Positions 16,749-26,452 of a stretch of DNA of 41,313 nt are shown here, piece by piece. This DNA is from Bernardetiaceae bacterium. Its GTDB lineage: Bacteria > Bacteroidota > Bacteroidia > Cytophagales > Thermoflexibacteraceae. The notes beneath the pieces are model-generated. The model searched no databases and was not told the DNA's origin. It saw only the letters and a program-made list of their open reading frames with translations. A program made the position numbers and the translations under genes. The DNA lies in contig JALONO010000042.1 of the NCBI GenBank assembly GCA_025454895.1, positions 1-41,313 of the forward strand. The letters are read 5' to 3'. Each line of letters starts with the position of its first letter. Within the stretch, counting starts at the first letter, position 1.

Positions 16749-16982
16749 TTACTTCGGGAAAAGTTTCTGGCGGAGGTTGGCTACGCGCTCTTGGGTTTTG
16801 CCGGTTTTGTCGTCTTCGTATTTATTGAGGGTTTGCCGGGCGGGGCCGCCGGGGTCGCCGTAAATCCGCTCGTCGGCGGCGTTCACCGGAATGAGCTCGG
16901 CCTTGTTGTGGCCCTTGATGCCACAGGCCGAAGCCAATAAAAGGCAAGTGGAGAAAGCGAACAGGTGGATATGGTGTTTCAT
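16749..16982 (-). CDS. Small lipoprotein of unknown function
   Basis: 77 aa. The N-terminus MKHHIHLFAFSTCLLLASAC is a type II signal peptide with lipobox LASAC, so the mature protein is lipidated at Cys and likely periplasm- or outer-membrane-facing. The remainder is hydrophilic (ERIYGDPGGPARQTLNKYEDD...RVANLRQKLFPK), with no domain that I recognise. The ATG at 16982 is preferred over the TTG three codons upstream. It has its own promoter in the gap after mutS2. Confidence 0.75.
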   Translation of the reverse strand: MKHHIHLFAFSTCLLLASACGIKGHNKAELIPVNAADERIYGDPGGPARQTLNKYEDDKTGKTQERVANLRQKLFPK

Positions 16983-17020
16983 TGCGGGCAATTAGCGTTA
17001 AATAGGGCATAAAAGCACGG

Positions 17021-17051
17021 CAAAAATAGGCGTTTGCCGTGGCTCAAACAA
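17021..17051 (-). promoter_or_regulatory. Promoter of the small lipoprotein gene
   Basis: TATTTTTG on the minus strand (17028-17021) with TTG at 17051-17049, spacing 20 bp. It lies just past the mutS2 stop at 17055 and about 40 nt upstream of the lipoprotein ATG. Confidence 0.6.
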
Positions 17052-17054
17052 TCT

Positions 17055-19475
17055 TTAGTGCAACTTGATGAGGGTTACTCCCGCCCCGCCCCGGTCGGCG
17101 TGCTCGTCTTCGGCGGTGGCCACTTGGCGGTACTGCTTGAGCCGGTTGCGCACCAGGCTGCGCAAAATGCCGTCGCCCTTGCCGTGGACGATGCGCAGGT
17201 TTTGGTGGCCCAGCATAATGGCCTGGTCCACGAACTGTTCCACTTCGACCAGGGCATCTTCGGCCCGCTTGCCGCGCAGGTCCAGGTCCAGGTTAAAATG
17301 GGCCATCCGTTCGTTGAGGTTGAGGCCCACGCTGGGTGGGGCTTTGCGCTCGGGCATTTGGGCGCGGTAGCTTCGGCGGCTTATTTTTTGGACCCGGTTC
17401 ATTTTGAGGTTCGTTTTCAGCTCGCCAATGGCCACCGAAATCTCCTTGCCTTTGAGGGCCAGCACTTGGCCCACGGTGCCACTGTCTTTGATCTGCACGT
17501 AGTCGCCCACCTCGATTTGGCTGTTCTCAATTTCTAGCTCGGGCGGGGCCTCGGCCTCGGTTAAGGGTGGGGGAGGGGCCAGGTTGGTTTCGGGTTGCAG
17601 GTTTTGGCGCAGTTGCTCCAGTTTCTGGCGGGCAGCTTTGGTGCGTTCTTTATCGGCCTGGCTCTCTTTGATTTCGCGGATGGTGTTCTCGATTTGCTGG
17701 TTAGCCTCGCGCAGCAGGTTTTTAGCCTCGGCCTTGGCTTCGTTGAGCAACTGTTTGCGGTTCTGGCTCATAAAGTCGCGCAAGCGGGTGTACTCGGCCA
17801 GGGTGCTCTCCAGTTGCTTTTGCTGTTGCTCCAGCTGCTGGCTACGGGCTTGCAGGGTGCGTTTTTCCACCTCGAGCTCGCGGAGGAGTTTTTCCGTATC
17901 GATTTTTTCGCGGCCCACTTTTTGGCGGGCCCCGGCGGTAACTTGGCGCGGCAACCCGATTTTTTGGGCAATTTCCAGGGCGAACGAACTGCCGGGGCGA
18001 CCGATCTCGAGTTGGAACAGAGGCTCAAGGTGGTCCACGTCGTAGCGCATGGCCCCGTTAACGATACCGGGCGTGTTTTGGGCAAAAAACTTCAAGTTGG
18101 CGTAGTGGGTGGTAATTACCCCCCACACCTGCCGTTCGTTCAGGGCTTCCAACATGGCTTCGGCAATGGCCCCGCCCAGCTCGGGTTCGGTGCCGGTGCC
18201 AAACTCGTCGATGAGGCAAAGCGACTGGGGGTCGGCCCACTGCAAAAACGACTTCATGTTTTTGAGGTGCGAACTGTAGGTACTCAAGTCGTTGTCGATG
18301 GATTGTTCGTCGCCGATGTCGATGAGCAGGTGGGCGAACAGGCCCGCCCGGGAGCCTTCGGCCACCGGGATGAGGAGGCCACACTGGAGCATGTATTGCA
18401 GCAGGCCGGTGGTTTTGAGGGTAATGGATTTACCGCCCGCGTTAGGCCCGGAGATGAGCAAAATCCGTTGCTGGGGGGCCAGTTTAAGGTCAAGGGGCAC
18501 AATTTGGCGGCCCAGTTCTTCCAGGTGTTGTTGCAGTAGCGGGTGCCGGGCGGCCGTCCACTCCAGGCAGGGGCCGGGCTGCACGGGCGGGTAAATGGCC
18601 CGGACGGCCAGGGCAAACCGGGCTTTGGCCCGCACAAAGTCGATAATGCCCAAAAACGAATAGCCTTTTTTGAGGCTCTCAATTTCGGGACGAAGGGCAT
18701 CGGTAAGGGCGGTGAGGATGCGCACAATCTCGTGCCGCTCTTCGTATTGTAGTTCGCGGATTTCGTTATTGACTTCCAGCACCTCGGCCGGTTCGATAAA
18801 CACGGTTTGGCCGGAGGCGGAGCTATCGTGCACGAACCCGCGCACCCGGCGCTTGTACTCGGCGGGCACGGGCACTACCATGCGCCCCTCGCGGATGGTG
18901 AGGCTAGCCTCGTCGGCCACCAGGCCCTCGGCTTTGAGGCTGCGCACAATTTGGTCCAGCCGTTTACGCACACTGTTCTGGGCGGCTAGCAAGCTCTGCC
19001 TAATCTCGCGCAGGCGGGGCGAGGCGGTGTCGCGTACTTGGCCACGCTCGTCTATCACTTTGTCTATTTGGCTAAGTATCTGAGGATTAACGGCTACGTT
19101 ATTGCTCAGTTCGCGCAATTGGGGAAAAACGGTGGGGTCTTTTTTCTGTAAAAACTCGACACATTTAAATAAAGTGCCCAGCGAGAGCTTGAGGTCGAAA
19201 AACGCTTCTTCGGTCAAAAACGCGCCGGGGATGGCCGCCCGGGCCAGGCTATCGCGCACGTCCAGGAAGTGGCTGTCGGGGAAGGGTTCGCCCGCCGCCA
19301 GCAGTTGCCGAAATTCTTCGGTTTGGCTCAAGAGCTTCACCAGCACGTCGTGGCGGTCAGTAAAACGGACCCGCTCCACCAAGGCGCGCCCCAGGGGGCC
19401 GTTGCAAAAACTGGCCACCCATTGGCGCACTTTGTCGAACCCGATCTTCTCCTCAAAATTCTTTGGATATAACAT
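17055..19475 (-). CDS. mutS2: Endonuclease MutS2
   Basis: MutS2 family; members suppress homologous recombination or rescue stalled ribosomes depending on species. 806 aa, the usual length. There is an N-terminal clamp and lever region, then an ATPase with Walker A GPNAGGKSITLKTTG, Walker B CLIDEFGTGTEP and the ITTHYANLK switch. A long coiled coil (ARSQQLEQQQKQLESTLAEY...) and a KOW-like segment follow. The C-terminal Smr nuclease domain has LDLRGKRAEDALVEVEQF and HGKGDGILR. The MutS1 mismatch-recognition domain is absent, as expected. The ATG at 19475 (MLYPKNFEEKIGF) matches the family start; the frame is open further upstream. Confidence 0.96.
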   Translation of the reverse strand: MLYPKNFEEKIGFDKVRQWVASFCNGPLGRALVERVRFTDRHDVLVKLLSQTEEFRQLLAAGEPFPDSHFLDVRDSLARAAIPGAFLTEEAFFDLKLSLGTLFKCVEFLQKKDPTVFPQLRELSNNVAVNPQILSQIDKVIDERGQVRDTASPRLREIRQSLLAAQNSVRKRLDQIVRSLKAEGLVADEASLTIREGRMVVPVPAEYKRRVRGFVHDSSASGQTVFIEPAEVLEVNNEIRELQYEERHEIVRILTALTDALRPEIESLKKGYSFLGIIDFVRAKARFALAVRAIYPPVQPGPCLEWTAARHPLLQQHLEELGRQIVPLDLKLAPQQRILLISGPNAGGKSITLKTTGLLQYMLQCGLLIPVAEGSRAGLFAHLLIDIGDEQSIDNDLSTYSSHLKNMKSFLQWADPQSLCLIDEFGTGTEPELGGAIAEAMLEALNERQVWGVITTHYANLKFFAQNTPGIVNGAMRYDVDHLEPLFQLEIGRPGSSFALEIAQKIGLPRQVTAGARQKVGREKIDTEKLLRELEVEKRTLQARSQQLEQQQKQLESTLAEYTRLRDFMSQNRKQLLNEAKAEAKNLLREANQQIENTIREIKESQADKERTKAARQKLEQLRQNLQPETNLAPPPPLTEAEAPPELEIENSQIEVGDYVQIKDSGTVGQVLALKGKEISVAIGELKTNLKMNRVQKISRRSYRAQMPERKAPPSVGLNLNERMAHFNLDLDLRGKRAEDALVEVEQFVDQAIMLGHQNLRIVHGKGDGILRSLVRNRLKQYRQVATAEDEHADRGGAGVTLIKLH

Positions 19476-19581
19476 GAAGTTGAAATGCCGAATGGTGGTT
19501 AATTGGCCGTTGATCGCGCAATGGGCGGTTGGGATCCACTCATTTTTCGGCCTTAGGTCAAGTGAGCCAACCACCCAACCA

Positions 19582-19589
19582 CAAAATTA
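19582..19589 (-). promoter_or_regulatory. Candidate -7 box of the mutS2 promoter
   Basis: TAATTTTG on the minus strand, giving a leader of about 100 nt. No convincing -33 element is seen. Confidence 0.4.
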
Positions 19590-19975
19590 GTTGCTTAGTT
19601 CAGAAGCAGCAGTACGGATTGCGCAAAGCCTTGAATTGAGGGCAAAATCGCGGGTAATCTTACAAGGCAAAGTACAGAGCGAACTGGCTTGGCCATTCAT
19701 TTGCCTTTAACTCATGAGTAGATTAGGGTTTACTAAGCGAGGCCAGTAAATCGTTAACCGGATCATAGCGGGCTATTCAGCGTTTTTTCTCAACATCTAA
19801 TGCTCAAGCAGTAGCTGTGACAGTCGGGGTTGGCTTTTGGCAGGCTCCTATTTTGGAGAGCAGGCCAAGTAAGCCTTTGATAATCATAACAATTGGTTTA
19901 AGTTTCAATATTCGTTTTCTCGGGTAGGCCCTAACAGCCCAACCTGGGCGCGATCAAACATTATTAAACAAGCGA
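19590..19975. other. Intergenic region between mutS2 and the histidine-kinase gene
   Basis: About 390 bp between divergent genes. It must hold the kinase promoter, but only a partial match is seen (CTTTTGG, then TATTTTGG near 19850). No open reading frame, repeat or stable hairpin was recognised. Confidence 0.4.
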
Positions 19976-20836
19976 TTGGGGATGTTCCAAGGCGGTACTT
20001 TACTCAAATACAGCGAATTACGACTGTTGCGCATAATTTTGGTTATCGGTACCATCATGATGCCTGCCTCGATTTTTTTAATCGAGTTTGCCGCGCCCGG
20101 CACTCAATCGCTGGCTTGGTTAAGGTTGGCCATTGGCCTTAGCTTGTTGGCCCAGCTAGGGTACAGCTATTGGCGGCCTACCGACCGACCCTTTTTCGAC
20201 GGGCTTACGTTTTTGAACATGGCCTTGGTGGGGGGATTGGCCGTGTTTTCACTTTACATCAACGACTTTCAAGAAACCCAGCGGGTTCAGTCGATCATGT
20301 TGTTGGCCATTACCTCGTTGGTTACCCAGCGCAAACGTGCGTTTATTACCTATTTATTACTTGTAAACGTAGGGATGTTAGCTGCAGCCTTTGGGTGTGG
20401 TTGTGGCCGTATTCCCTTCACTTATACCATTGTTACGGCCGTTTACAGCCTCATCGCCTACTTGGCCCTGGCTAATCTCAATTTACTGTCGGAGTTTTCG
20501 GCCAAGATTTTTGGCCTGGCGGGTGCCCAAGCCGTGCCGTTTAGGGAATTTCTGCGCATTATCCATCCCGACGACCGGGAATTGATCAAAAAAACCCTCA
20601 ACACCCGGCTCGGTACGGCGGATACGAGCAATATCTATTATCGGGTAATTACGCCCAACGGCCAACCAAGGTATATCAACGGAGTGAGCCGGATGGTGTT
20701 GGTGGATGGCCAGCCGCTTTATTATGGCCTTGTGCGCGATATCACCGCCGAGAAACTGGCCGAAATCGAGCTAAAGAACACTCAACAATTTTTCCAGTCG
20801 GTGCTGGACAACCTGCCCCTACAGGTAACCGCTTGA
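19976..20836 (+). CDS. N-terminal membrane-sensor part of a PAS hybrid histidine kinase (frame-interrupted)
   Basis: 286 aa before an in-frame TGA. Six hydrophobic segments (from LLRIILVIGTIMMPASIFLI to TYTIVTAVYSLIAYLALANL) form a membrane module. A PAS domain follows (FREFLRIIHPDDRELI...GQPLYYGLVRDITAEKLAEIE) and then the first residues of a second PAS (FFQSVLDNLPLQVTA). The first PAS seems to lack its N-terminal strand, as the last TM runs into NLLSEFSAKIFGL. After the TGA the coding sense moves to another frame (20835-21034, about 65 codons including LDKTWAQLATEPVQIQQ and DLDYPGWVRNRAMTF) and then returns to the original frame for the large downstream product. The start is the ATG-like MGMFQ near 19976; exact codon uncertain. 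Confidence 0.75.
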   Translation: MGMFQGGTLLKYSELRLLRIILVIGTIMMPASIFLIEFAAPGTQSLAWLRLAIGLSLLAQLGYSYWRPTDRPFFDGLTFLNMALVGGLAVFSLYINDFQETQRVQSIMLLAITSLVTQRKRAFITYLLLVNVGMLAAAFGCGCGRIPFTYTIVTAVYSLIAYLALANLNLLSEFSAKIFGLAGAQAVPFREFLRIIHPDDRELIKKTLNTRLGTADTSNIYYRVITPNGQPRYINGVSRMVLVDGQPLYYGLVRDITAEKLAEIELKNTQQFFQSVLDNLPLQVTA

Positions 20837-21034
20837 TGCGGCAAGTGCCCTGGACAAAACCTGGGCCCAACTGGCCACCGAACCAGTTCAAATACAACAA
20901 ATTAACGAGCAAGAGGCGGCCTTGCTGGCCCAGCCCGACTATGCCGTAACGGAAAGCGAAGACTTGGACTATCCTGGCTGGGTACGCAACCGGGCCATGA
21001 CCTTTACCAACGCCGCTACTGGCCAACGGTTTTT

Positions 21035-24000
21035 GTGACCTCCGAGGCGAATCTCCGCACTATTTTGGAAACCTCGCCGCAGGGGATTATCCTCCTCGAC
21101 CTACAACGGCGGGTATTGGCCCTCAACCCGGCCAGCCGCCCACCCGAAATTACCAAAGAACCGATCAACAACGCCCACACAATGGTGGGCCAGGTGATCG
21201 ATGATTACGTGCCCGAGGGCAGCCTGACGGGTTTCCATGACAATTTTACCTCGGCCCTCACCGGGCGGCCCGTGCAGGTGGTACGAAGGTTTGAAGCGGC
21301 CGACCATACCACTAGCTGGTTCAAGTTTGAGTACACCCCCGTATTTGACCAGGCCGGGCAAGTGAGCCGGGTGCTGCTGATGATCACCAACATCACCAGC
21401 CTGAAGCAGGCCCAAGCTAAGCTGGAGCGGTCGGTGAGCGAGTTGGAAACTAGCCAGGTGCATTTGCAAGAACGTGAACGTTACTTGCAGTTGTTGGTAG
21501 ATGTGCAGAACCAGCTCATTAGCGAGAAAGACCTAGCCGAGGTATTACAGGCCGTGTGCCAGCGCCTGGGGGCCATGCCTGGCGTGGGACGAGTAACCTT
21601 TTGGGTGCCAACCCCGGATGCCAATAGCCACGTATTGCCAGAGTCGACCCAGCGGCTTCTCGCCGAGCTAAGCCAAGCCGCCCCAGTTCAGCATTTAGCA
21701 GCAGGATTGGCCAATTGGGAAAAAACTTTGCGCCTGGGCCAAGTTTTGATTGGCCCCATCTCCGATTTTTTCGCCGACGACTCGGCTACGGCCGCGATTT
21801 ACGCCCAACCGATCTTGCTCAACCAGTTTTTCTGGGGGGCGTTGGTGTTAGAATACCCCCGACTAGACCAGTTACCCAATGCCACCGAGCAGAACTACCT
21901 CCGCCTCGTCGCCTCAAGCCTGGCCACCTATTTGGCCCGCCAACAGGCTGCCGCTGAACTCAAAACCAAGGAGCGTTTTTTGAGCGTATTGGTGTACATC
22001 CAGTACTTCCTCATCGCCGAACGCGAGCCAAGCAAGGCATTCCAAGTGATTTGTACCCACGTGGGCCGCGTTTGCCAGGCCGATCGGTTGTATATTTTCA
22101 CCAATCACACCGACGAGGAGGGGCAACTTTACTGTTCCCAACAGGCCGAATGGGTGCGCAGTGGGATCAGTGCCCAACGCGACAACCCGCAGTTAGCCAA
22201 GTTGTATTACCGAGACGGGCTGCAACGCTGGGCCGAGCAGTTGAGCAATGAGCGTTTCATCATGGGCCCGGTGGCCAATTTTCCGGAGAGTGAGCGGGCC
22301 ATTTTGGAGCCGCAAGGCATTAAGTCAGTGGTAGTACTGCCCTTGGTCTTGGATAAGAAGTTCCTGGGTTTTGTGGGGGTCGATTATTGCCAGGCGGAAG
22401 GTGATCCGCCCAGTACGGAGATGCACCTGCTGCGCATTATCGCCTCCAACCTAACTGCTTACCTAGGCCGCTTGGAAGCCATGAAGGCCCAGCACGAGCG
22501 CGAGCGCGAAAACGCCCAGTTGCTCGAGGAGGCCAATTTGATCAACGAGCAATTGTCGGTCCGGGAGGCGGCCCTGCTGGACAGTGAGAAAAAATTCAAG
22601 CTCCTGGCCGACAACACCAGTGAAATGATTGCCCTTAGCACCCCCGAAGGCAACATCAACTACCTTAGCCCCGCTTCGGAAACCCTCACCGGCTACCAGC
22701 GCGAGGAACTTTACGGCAAAAGCCTGGTTGAGTTTTTCCACCCAGAAGACATTGACCAGATGCAGGTCGAATCGCAACGCCAGTTGGAAGACCACGCCCC
22801 CGTGATTTCGCTCACCCACCGGTTTTTGACCAAAACCGGCCATTATATTTGGCTAGACAGTATCATCAAATACATCACCGACGAGCGCGGCAACGTGATC
22901 AACCTCCAAAGTTCTTCGCGTAACGTAACCGAGCGGGTGCGCGCCGCCCAGGCCCTCCAAGAATCGGAGGCCAAGTACCGGTTTTTGTTTAACCAAAACT
23001 TTAGCGGGGTATTTCTTTACCAAGATTTGACGGCCCGTTACGACACCCCCAGTTTTGTGGAGGTGAATGACTTTGCCTGCCAATTGCTAGGCTACACCCG
23101 CGCCGAACTGCTGCAACTTTCGCCCGCCCAAATCGAGGTACCCATTGGCAAGGAGGCCGCCAAGGCCCGGCGGCATGAATTTCTGGCCCGGGGCCAGCTC
23201 CAAGTACAAACCGAGTTTTTTCACAAGGACGGGCACAAAATCCCGGTCGAGGTTACCCTGGCCTACGTCCGCTACGGCGACCAGCAGGTGATCCAGGCCA
23301 TTGCCAACGACGTGAGCCAAAAACGCCAGGCCGAAGAGAACCTCAAGGCCCGCCAACTGGCCGAGCAAGCCCTCCAGTTCAAAACCGATTTTTTGGCCAA
23401 CATGAGCCACGAAATCCGCACCCCCATGAACGGGATCTTGGGTATGACGGGCTTTTTGCTCGAAACCCCCCTGGCCGAAGAGCAACTCAACTACGCGAGT
23501 ACCATCCAAAGCAGTGCCCGCAACCTGCTGCAAATTTTGAACGATATTTTAGACCTCTCGAAATTGGAGGCGGGTAAAATCAATCTTAAGGCCCAGCCGT
23601 TCGACTTCCACAAAACCATCCACACCGTAAAAGGGCTGTTCAGTTCGTCGGCTTTGCAGCGCAATGTGCGCCTGGCCAGCCACTACCAGCCCGAGGTACC
23701 CACCTGGGTGATAGGCGACGAGAACCGCCTCAACCAAGTGCTCACCAACTTGGTAAGTAACGCCATCAAGTTTACCCAAGACGGCCGGGTGGACATCCAC
23801 ACCAGTTTGATCGCGCAAGAAGATGACCGGATTACCCTTAAAGTAGCCGTGCAAGATACGGGTATTGGCATAGCGGCCGACCACCAAGAAAATTTGTTTG
23901 AAAAATTTTACCAGGTAGAGGCGGGTAACCTTGGTAAAAACACAGGCACGGGCCTTGGGTTGTCCATTTGCAAGCAGTTGGTACAGCTCTGGGGTGGCGA

Positions 24001-24901
24001 AATTGGCTTAACCAGCCAGCCGGGCCAAGGCAGCACGTTCTGGTTTACTTTGCCTTTGGGCTTGCCTGTTCAGGCCACTACCTTACCTGTGGCTCACACG
24101 GAACGTGGCCCTAAGCGCCATTATCAACTGACAAACCTGAACATTTTGCTGGCCGAAGATATTTTCGTGAACCAAGAGGTGGTGCGCATCATGGTCAAGA
24201 ACGCGGGCGAGATCATCGACATTGCCAACAACGGGCAAGAGGCATTAGCAAAAGCCCAGCAAAAAAAGTACGAGGTAATATTGATGGACATCCAAATGCC
24301 CGTGCTCGACGGCCTGGCGGCTACCAAACTCATCCGCCAATCGGTTTCGCCGGTGCCCATCATTATTGGATTAAGTGCCAACGCCATGGAAGGCGATGCC
24401 GAGCGGTACATCGCCCAAGGCATGGACGACTACGTGGCCAAGCCCGTAGACCCGGATGCCCTGTTTGGGAAATTGGCCCGGTGGTTCCCCAGCCAGGTGA
24501 AAATTACAGAGCAGGAGGTTGTTATCCTTCCCCCTACGCCCGTGCTCGAGCCGTCGGTGCCAGTGCTCAACTTAACGGTGATCGAGAAGATCAAGGCCCT
24601 GTCGCGCAATAACGAAGCTTACCTCAAGCAGCTCTTCACTTCGTTTGATAGTGATATGGCCCAGCTATTGGCCCAGGCTTCGGCGTCTCTTTCGGCCAAC
24701 GACCTGCCAGGTTTGGCCTCGGCCGTGCATACGCTCAAGGGCCTGGCCGGCACCATTGGGGCCAGCCAACTGCACGAACTGGCCAAAATTTTTGACCATG
24801 AGATCAAGCTAAAACAATTGGCCAATGCCCCGGAGCGCCTGGCAGCCTTGCGGGAAGTTTTTGCCCAAACCCAAACCGCTCTTTTTAAGTTACTAAGCTA
24901 G
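21035..24901 (+). CDS. Hybrid sensor histidine kinase (PAS-GAF-GAF-PAS-PAS-HisKA-HATPase-REC-HPt)
   Basis: 1288 aa, the cytoplasmic body of the sensor begun at 19976. Order: PAS (1-125), two GAF domains (about 150-305 and 315-475), coiled coil, PAS (525-640) and PAS (650-765). Then comes HisKA with the phospho-acceptor His792 in [15 protein letters not shown], and HATPase with the N-box ([17 protein letters not shown]), DTGIGI and GTGLGLSI. A receiver with Asp1085 in [13 protein letters not shown] and a C-terminal HPt with His1232 in VHTLKGLAG complete it. All catalytic residues are present, so phosphorelay chemistry is plausible. The GTG at 21035 is only where the frame reopens; the true protein probably continues from the upstream fragment through two frame breaks. 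A lone receiver gene follows 127 bp downstream. Confidence 0.92.
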   Translation: MTSEANLRTILETSPQGIILLDLQRRVLALNPASRPPEITKEPINNAHTMVGQVIDDYVPEGSLTGFHDNFTSALTGRPVQVVRRFEAADHTTSWFKFEYTPVFDQAGQVSRVLLMITNITSLKQAQAKLERSVSELETSQVHLQERERYLQLLVDVQNQLISEKDLAEVLQAVCQRLGAMPGVGRVTFWVPTPDANSHVLPESTQRLLAELSQAAPVQHLAAGLANWEKTLRLGQVLIGPISDFFADDSATAAIYAQPILLNQFFWGALVLEYPRLDQLPNATEQNYLRLVASSLATYLARQQAAAELKTKERFLSVLVYIQYFLIAEREPSKAFQVICTHVGRVCQADRLYIFTNHTDEEGQLYCSQQAEWVRSGISAQRDNPQLAKLYYRDGLQRWAEQLSNERFIMGPVANFPESERAILEPQGIKSVVVLPLVLDKKFLGFVGVDYCQAEGDPPSTEMHLLRIIASNLTAYLGRLEAMKAQHERERENAQLLEEANLINEQLSVREAALLDSEKKFKLLADNTSEMIALSTPEGNINYLSPASETLTGYQREELYGKSLVEFFHPEDIDQMQVESQRQLEDHAPVISLTHRFLTKTGHYIWLDSIIKYITDERGNVINLQSSSRNVTERVRAAQALQESEAKYRFLFNQNFSGVFLYQDLTARYDTPSFVEVNDFACQLLGYTRAELLQLSPAQIEVPIGKEAAKARRHEFLARGQLQVQTEFFHKDGHKIPVEVTLAYVRYGDQQVIQAIANDVSQKRQAEENLKARQLAEQALQFKTDFLANMSHEIRTPMNGILGMTGFLLETPLAEEQLNYASTIQSSARNLLQILNDILDLSKLEAGKINLKAQPFDFHKTIHTVKGLFSSSALQRNVRLASHYQPEVPTWVIGDENRLNQVLTNLVSNAIKFTQDGRVDIHTSLIAQEDDRITLKVAVQDTGIGIAADHQENLFEKFYQVEAGNLGKNTGTGLGLSICKQLVQLWGGEIGLTSQPGQGSTFWFTLPLGLPVQATTLPVAHTERGPKRHYQLTNLNILLAEDIFVNQEVVRIMVKNAGEIIDIANNGQEALAKAQQKKYEVILMDIQMPVLDGLAATKLIRQSVSPVPIIIGLSANAMEGDAERYIAQGMDDYVAKPVDPDALFGKLARWFPSQVKITEQEVVILPPTPVLEPSVPVLNLTVIEKIKALSRNNEAYLKQLFTSFDSDMAQLLAQASASLSANDLPGLASAVHTLKGLAGTIGASQLHELAKIFDHEIKLKQLANAPERLAALREVFAQTQTALFKLLS

Positions 24902-24965
24902 AGAGCTAATCGGTGTAAATTGCCCATCATTATTACTTGGGTGCGCCAAACCTAGGCCAATTGCC

Positions 24966-24973
24966 TAATTTTG
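24966..24973 (+). promoter_or_regulatory. Candidate -7 box for the receiver gene
   Basis: TAATTTTG on the plus strand, about 55 nt before the ATG at 25029. The nearest TTG (24937-24939) is 26 bp upstream, longer than usual. Confidence 0.4.
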
Positions 24974-25028
24974 TGTCAACTCAGTGCTACTACTACTATT
25001 CGCTTTGTAAACCTGCCCCCTGCTGGCC

Positions 25029-25415
25029 ATGCCCAACTATAAATTATTTGTAATTGAAGATAACCGTACCGAAGGCATGTTGCTCCATCTCGCGCTTTCG
25101 GGAATAGACGAGCTAGAGGTCAGAATTTTCCCCAGTGCTAACGAAATGCTCGGCCATTTGGACGAACAGCCCGACATTTGTGTGGTGGACCTCAACTTGC
25201 CCGACATGCCCGGCATGGAACTGATCCGCCGAGTGAAGGAGTATGATCCCCAAATCCACCTGGTGGTAGTGTCAGCCCAGCGCGATGTGGACGTGATTGC
25301 CGAGGCTCAAGCAGAAGGTATTTACAATTATCTGGTAAAAAGTGAGGTCTGCCTCACCTATTTGCACCGGGTAGTCAACGACCTGTTGGTACTGATCAAG
25401 CATCAACCCGCCTAA
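25029..25415 (+). CDS. Stand-alone response-regulator receiver protein (CheY-like)
   Basis: 128 aa, a single receiver domain with no output module. It starts MPNYKLFVIEDNRTEGMLL (acidic pair ED), has the phospho-acceptor in ICVVDLNLPDMPGMEL, a Ser in the T/S position (VVVSAQRD) and the conserved Lys in YNYLVKSE. It probably receives phosphate from the HPt of the adjacent hybrid kinase and acts on an unlinked target. Placement between the kinase and a CheB-like gene supports one signalling locus. Confidence 0.9.
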   Translation: MPNYKLFVIEDNRTEGMLLHLALSGIDELEVRIFPSANEMLGHLDEQPDICVVDLNLPDMPGMELIRRVKEYDPQIHLVVVSAQRDVDVIAEAQAEGIYNYLVKSEVCLTYLHRVVNDLLVLIKHQPA

Positions 25416-25504
25416 GCGCAAGCGGTTGGTGGTGGGTTAACCCAGTTACTCATCCCGCTTCGTTGATCGCTTTGGTTAGCGTGCTAGCGGTTGCTAAAGC
25501 GGCC

Positions 25505-25590
25505 AAATGATTGCGTGATTAAATAACTTTTTGTTGATTATCAATTAGTTGCAAAAAGAAAAACCCGCATTTCCCATTTGATTTTGGTAT
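25505..25590 (+). repeat. Dispersed AT-rich intergenic repeat, copy C
   Basis: Starts AAATGATTGCGTGATTAAAT, has TTGATTATCAATTA in the centre and CATTTGATTTTGGTAT at the right end. Same orientation as copies A and B, and opposite to copy D about 750 bp away on the other side of the CheB remnant. Confidence 0.75.
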
Positions 25591-25698
25591 AAGTTTCATT
25601 GCTAATGATAACAATTGTTCTTCGGTGAGTATTTACCACAATTCACAATAGTTGAGTTACACTTTTTCCTGTTACCACTATTACTGCATTTAAATTGA

Positions 25699-26246
25699 AT
25701 GGCAACAACCCCTGGCAAATTTGAAGCCCTGGTAATCGGTGGTTCGGCGGGTAGCATCAAGGTGCTCAAACTTATCCTCAAGTCGTTGCCGGGGGTGGCC
25801 CCGGTGCCCATCGCGATGTGATCCAGTTCTCGACGGCCATGCCCGTACTGGAACCTACGCCAGGCCAGGCCGCGCTGCCGGGGCATGTGTACTTGGCGCC
25901 CGCCAACCTCCACCTGGTGGTTGAGCCGGATCGCACGTTTTCGCTCTCGGGCAGCCCCCTTGTTCAATATTCCCGCCCATCGATTGATGTGCTGTTCCTT
26001 TCGGCGGCCGATGTGTACGGCCCTCGGCTGGCGGCTTTATTGGTAACCGGGGCCAATAAAGACGGTGCCTTTGGCCTCAAAACCGTTAAGGATGCAGGCG
26101 GCTATGCGATGGTGCAGGATCCGGCCGATAGTTTTGTGGACACCATGCCTCGGGCAGCCCTGGCCCTTTGCCAACCCGACATGGTGCTGCCCGCCAATGA
26201 AATGAGCGGCTTTTTGACCAATACCCTGTTTCCATTGTGTGCGTAA
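25699..26246 (+). pseudogene. CheB-like protein-glutamate methylesterase domain, broken by a short deletion
   Basis: CheB catalytic domain without an N-terminal receiver. The first frame (from ATG 25699) reads FEALVIGGSAGSIKVLKLILKS...PVPIAM and stops at 25821. The second frame resumes at about 25806 as HRDVIQFSTAMP and runs to 26246, with LPGHVYLAPANLHLVVE, the Asp region GANKDGAFGLKTVKD and a normal C-terminus. The catalytic Ser (GGSAG), the His-Arg pair and the Asp (KDGA) all survive, but about ten residues around the usual VLHR segment are missing and the frame changes. No cheR is adjacent. It is flanked by inverted copies of the dispersed repeat. Either a recent pseudogene or an assembly error. 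Confidence 0.8.
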
Positions 26247-26342
26247 AGTGAGGTCTTTTGGCGTGCGTTACCCCAAAATCAAACCGAGAGCGTGTCACGG
26301 ATGCTGTAAACAATTGACAGCTAGATAGAACAATGTATTCAC

Positions 26343-26434
26343 GCCAAAATCAAATAAGAATTGCGTGTTTTTGATTTTGTAAATGATTGATAAACAAGGA
26401 GAACAATCATTTAATCATGCAATCAGTAAGTCAT
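26343..26434 (-). repeat. Dispersed AT-rich intergenic repeat, copy D (inverted)
   Basis: On the minus strand it reads ATGACTTACTGATTGCATGA, then TTTATCAATCATTTACAAAA, then AACACGCAATTCTTATTTGA, then TTTTGGCGT. It is nearly collinear with copy A, including the flanking ATGACTTA. It lies between the convergent ends of the CheB remnant and rnc. Confidence 0.75.
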
Positions 26435-26452
26435 TCTTGGGGTTATCCAAGG

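Noticed and set aside
25432-25443. 12-bp palindrome TGGGTTAACCCA after the receiver gene, as a terminator
   Set aside because: There is no loop or T-tract; it may be a chance palindrome or protein-binding site, with nothing else to support it.
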